From QHWT01 sp963755695 (GTDB taxonomy: Bacteria; Acidobacteriota; Vicinamibacteria; Vicinamibacterales; 2-12-FULL-66-21): a stretch of 64,000 bases of DNA. Both the position numbers and the translations under genes were made by a program. Shown one piece after another: positions 61,779-64,000 of the stretch. The DNA is taken from positions 248,001 to 312,000 of the forward strand of contig CAVWLB010000008.1 in assembly GCA_963755695.1 (NCBI GenBank). The letters are read 5' to 3'. The notes beneath the pieces are model-generated. The model had not been told where the DNA came from, ran no database searches, and saw only the letters and a list, made by a program, of their open reading frames with translations. Position 1 is the first letter of the stretch, and each line of letters opens with the position of its first letter.

Positions 61779-63479
61779 ATGCGCCTCGTTGGTATCACCG
61801 CGATGTTGTTTGCAGCCGCACTGACCCCCCAACTTCCCGGCGATCGGCCTGCACCCAACCCGCATTCGACACGATCGGTGGTGATGGCCAGAAATGGCGC
61901 AATCGCGACCAGTCAACCGCTGGCGACCGCCGCGGGCCTGCGAGTGCTCCAGAACGGCGGCAATGCCATCGACGCTGCCGTGACCGCCGCCGCCGTGCTG
62001 GCGGTGGTTGAGCCGACCATGAACAGCGCCGGCGGCGATCTCTTCGCGCTCCTCTACGACGCAAAGACCAAACGGATCCAGGGCCTGAATTCCAGCGGAC
62101 GGGCGCCCGCCACCGCCACCTTGCAGGAATTTCAGCGGCGCAAACTCGACAAGATTCCGCTGCGCGGAGAGCTCTCGGTCAGCGTGCCCGGGGTCGTTGA
62201 CGGCTGGAGCGAGCTACTCGCGAAGCACGGCACGATTACGCTCGCGCAGGCGCTCGAGCCCGCGATCCGATACGCGCGCGAAGGATTTGCGGTGAGCGAA
62301 ATCGTCGCCTGGCAGTGGCGAGAGGTGGAAGAGGTGCTCGCCCGCGATCCGAAGGCGGCCTCGATCTTCTTACCGAACGGCAAGGTTCCGGTCGCCGGCG
62401 ACGTGTTCAAGAATCCCGCCCTCGCTTCCTCGCTCGAGCAAATTGCCAAAGGCGGCCGCGACGTGTTCTACCGCGGCGCGATTGCCAAGGCGATTGCCGA
62501 CGACATGCAGCGCCGCGGCGGCCTCATCCGCGCCGAGGACCTCGCCGCCCACCATGCGGACTGGGTGGATCCGCTCTCGACCACATATCGCGGATATCAG
62601 GTGATGGAACTGCCGCCCAACACCCAGGGCATCGTTCCCTTGGAAATGCTCAACATCCTCGAGGGATACGACGTCCGCGCGCTGGGACACAACACCGCGG
62701 CTTACCTCCATCTGCTCGTCGAGGCGAAACGCATTGCGTTCGCCGATCGTGACGCCTGGATCGGCGATCCAGCGGTCGACACCAAAGGCCGCGATCGAGC
62801 GAATGCTGTCGAAGGACTACGCCGCCCAGCGGCGCAAGCGAGATCGACGCGGACGCCGCGGCACACGACTAGAAACCGATGACGCTCGACGGCCGGTCGT
62901 CGCCGGACGGCGGCGAGCATCCCAAGGGCATGGGGGATACCGATCTATCTCACCGCCGCCGACTCACAGGGCAACGTGATCTCGCTGATCCAGTCCTCTT
63001 CGAAATCTTCGGGTCCGGATCGTCGCGGGCGACACGGGCATCGTCCTTCAGAACCGCGGCAGCCTGTTCTCGCTTGACTCCGGGACATCCCAATCAGCTC
63101 GCGCCCGGGCAAGCGGCCGTTCCACACGCTGATTCCGGCGATGGTGCTGAAGGACGGCCAGCCGTTGCTCTCCTTCGGCGTGATGGGAGGAGACATGCAG
63201 GCGCAGGGACACGTGCAGGTGCTGCTGAACCTGATCGATTTCGGCATGAACATCCAGGAGGCGGGCGAAGCGCCGCGCTTCCGTCATTCGCCGGCCGGAA
63301 TCGCGCTGGAATCGGCGATTACGGCGGACGCCCGCTTTGGCCTTGCCGCCAGGGGTCATCACCTGACCGAAACGCCCGGCGTCTTCGGCGGATTCCAGGG
63401 CATCCTGATCGATCCAAAGACGCACGTGCTGATGGCGGGTTCGGATCCCCGCAAGGATGGCATGGCCGCGGGCTGGTAG
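61779..63479 (+). pseudogene. Gamma-glutamyltransferase family gene, multiply disrupted
   Basis: ATG 61779 with GAGG 7 nt upstream starts a signal peptide (MRLVGITAMLFAAALTPQLP). The first about 330 codons are intact (LQNGGNAIDAAVTAAAVLAV, PPNTQGIVPLEMLNILEGYD). From 62780 to 63130 at least five disruptions occur: an extra A in ACCAAAGGCC, another shift near 62840, a TAG near 62870, and shifts near 62945, 63000 and 63085. The family end is then readable (FHTLIPAMVLKDGQPLLSFG). The clustering suggests gene decay or a poor-quality stretch. Confidence 0.8.
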
Positions 63480-63489
63480 GCTGCTCATG

Positions 63490-63625
63490 CCAAGGCTCAT
63501 GGCTGATGCCCGGTCTGGAGACCCGGCCTACATTGTCAGTGCGGCTGTAGGGCGGACCTTCAGGTCCGCCGGCATGAGCCGACTGAAGCCCGGAGCCTGA
63601 AGCCCGGAGCCTGAAGCCCGGAGCC
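63490..63625. repeat. REP-like palindromes followed by CTGAAGC/CCGGAGC heptamers
   Basis: GCCCGGTCTggAGACCCGGCC and GGCGGACCTtcAGGTCCGCC are two GC-rich hairpins, followed by ctgaagc, ccggagc, ctgaagc, ccggagc, ctgaagc, ccggagc in strict 7-bp steps up to the next gene. Confidence 0.75.
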
Positions 63626-63628
63626 CGT

Positions 63629-64000
63629 ATGCCCCTTCTACTCTCTGAAAAGGACGTTCGCGCCGTGTTGTCGATGGACGATCTCATCGACACGATGGAC
63701 ACGGCGCTCGCCCAGTTCTCTTCGGGACAGGTCGAGCAGCCGCTCAGGACCGTTGTCGTCATCGGCGGCAAGAGTTTCTATGGAGTGATGCCCGCATTCA
63801 TACAGCAGCCGGCGGCGCTGGGCTCGAAGCTGGTGTACGGTCTACGCATCGAACGCCGAACGGGGGCTGCCGACCCACCTTGCGACGATCCTGCTGTTCG
63901 ACCCCGAGACGGGTGAGCTGCTCGCAGTGCTGGACGGCCGCTACATCACGGAAGCGCGCACTGCCGCCGTCTCGGCGGTATCGGCCAAACATCTCGCGCG
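63629..64000 (+). CDS. Ornithine cyclodeaminase/mu-crystallin family protein, partial and frameshifted
   Basis: MPLLLSEKDVRAVLSMDDLI and KSFYGVMPAFIQQPAALGSK start the family domain. An extra T near 63837 shifts the frame; the second frame continues TVYASNAERGLPTHLATILL and DGRYITEARTAAVSAVSAKH to the window edge. The NAD-binding part lies outside. Members include ornithine cyclodeaminase, ketimine reductase and alanine dehydrogenase. Confidence 0.82.

Overview
The window is high-G+C bacterial DNA (about mid-60s percent by eye) with dense, often overlapping genes. Gene content points to Acidobacteriota, possibly a Vicinamibacteria-like lineage. The clues are a VWFA-related protein of the type first described in acidobacteria, a secreted S8 peptidase ending in VWG repeats, many secreted peptidases and peptide-uptake genes, and GTG/TTG starts. 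This taxonomic call is inference. No rRNA, confident tRNA, prophage, insertion sequence or CRISPR array was seen.

Layout. 0-4 kb: an FGE-family fragment, an aminotransferase overlapping homoserine dehydrogenase, a short glutaredoxin whose first redox cysteine codon is TGA followed by a SECIS-like hairpin (candidate selenoprotein), and a class III CoA-transferase. 4-8 kb: a PilT-like ATPase with a very long acidic linker. 8-12 kb: a metal locus in which multicopper oxidase, ZIP transporter and cupredoxin are divergent from a DtxR/MntR-type regulator fused in frame to an outer-membrane barrel. 12-17 kb: queD/queC, a DUF4097 lipoprotein, nagA, a DUF5615 protein and a deoxyhypusine-synthase-like protein. 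18-26 kb: a sigma-54 activator, a structured intergenic region, the S8 peptidase, an HD-GYP/GAF/GGDEF protein, a flavin reductase, a BON lipoprotein and fabI. 26-44 kb: an RGG protein, peptidases (S41, M20, M19), pxpA with an MFS transporter, a DGQHR protein, an acyltransferase, OsmC, an FTR1 iron permease with a perfect palindromic operator candidate, an SGNH hydrolase, cstA and a VWA protein.

44.7-61.4 kb is a surface-glycan locus. A YfhO-like membrane protein faces a tightly packed minus-strand operon of 14 genes (61445 to 47157). Its first part makes a CDP-3,6-dideoxyhexose (rfbH, reductase, rfbG, rfbF). It then adds a YerE-like ThDP enzyme, an SDR, a C-methyltransferase-like protein, a NeuB-like synthase, two FkbM methyltransferases, a GT2 and a flippase-like membrane protein. 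Together they suggest a branched-chain dideoxy sugar in an exported glycan. The end of the window holds a heavily disrupted gamma-glutamyltransferase gene and a partial ornithine cyclodeaminase-family gene.

Two window-wide features stand out. First, many gene ends and spacers carry arrays of 7-bp units whose sequence differs from locus to locus but whose period stays at 7, often as two inverted arms. One coding gene (rfbG) is broken by an exact 7-bp tandem duplication. Second, several genes carry single-base insertions that break the frame, which may be assembly error; readers should treat the broken genes accordingly.
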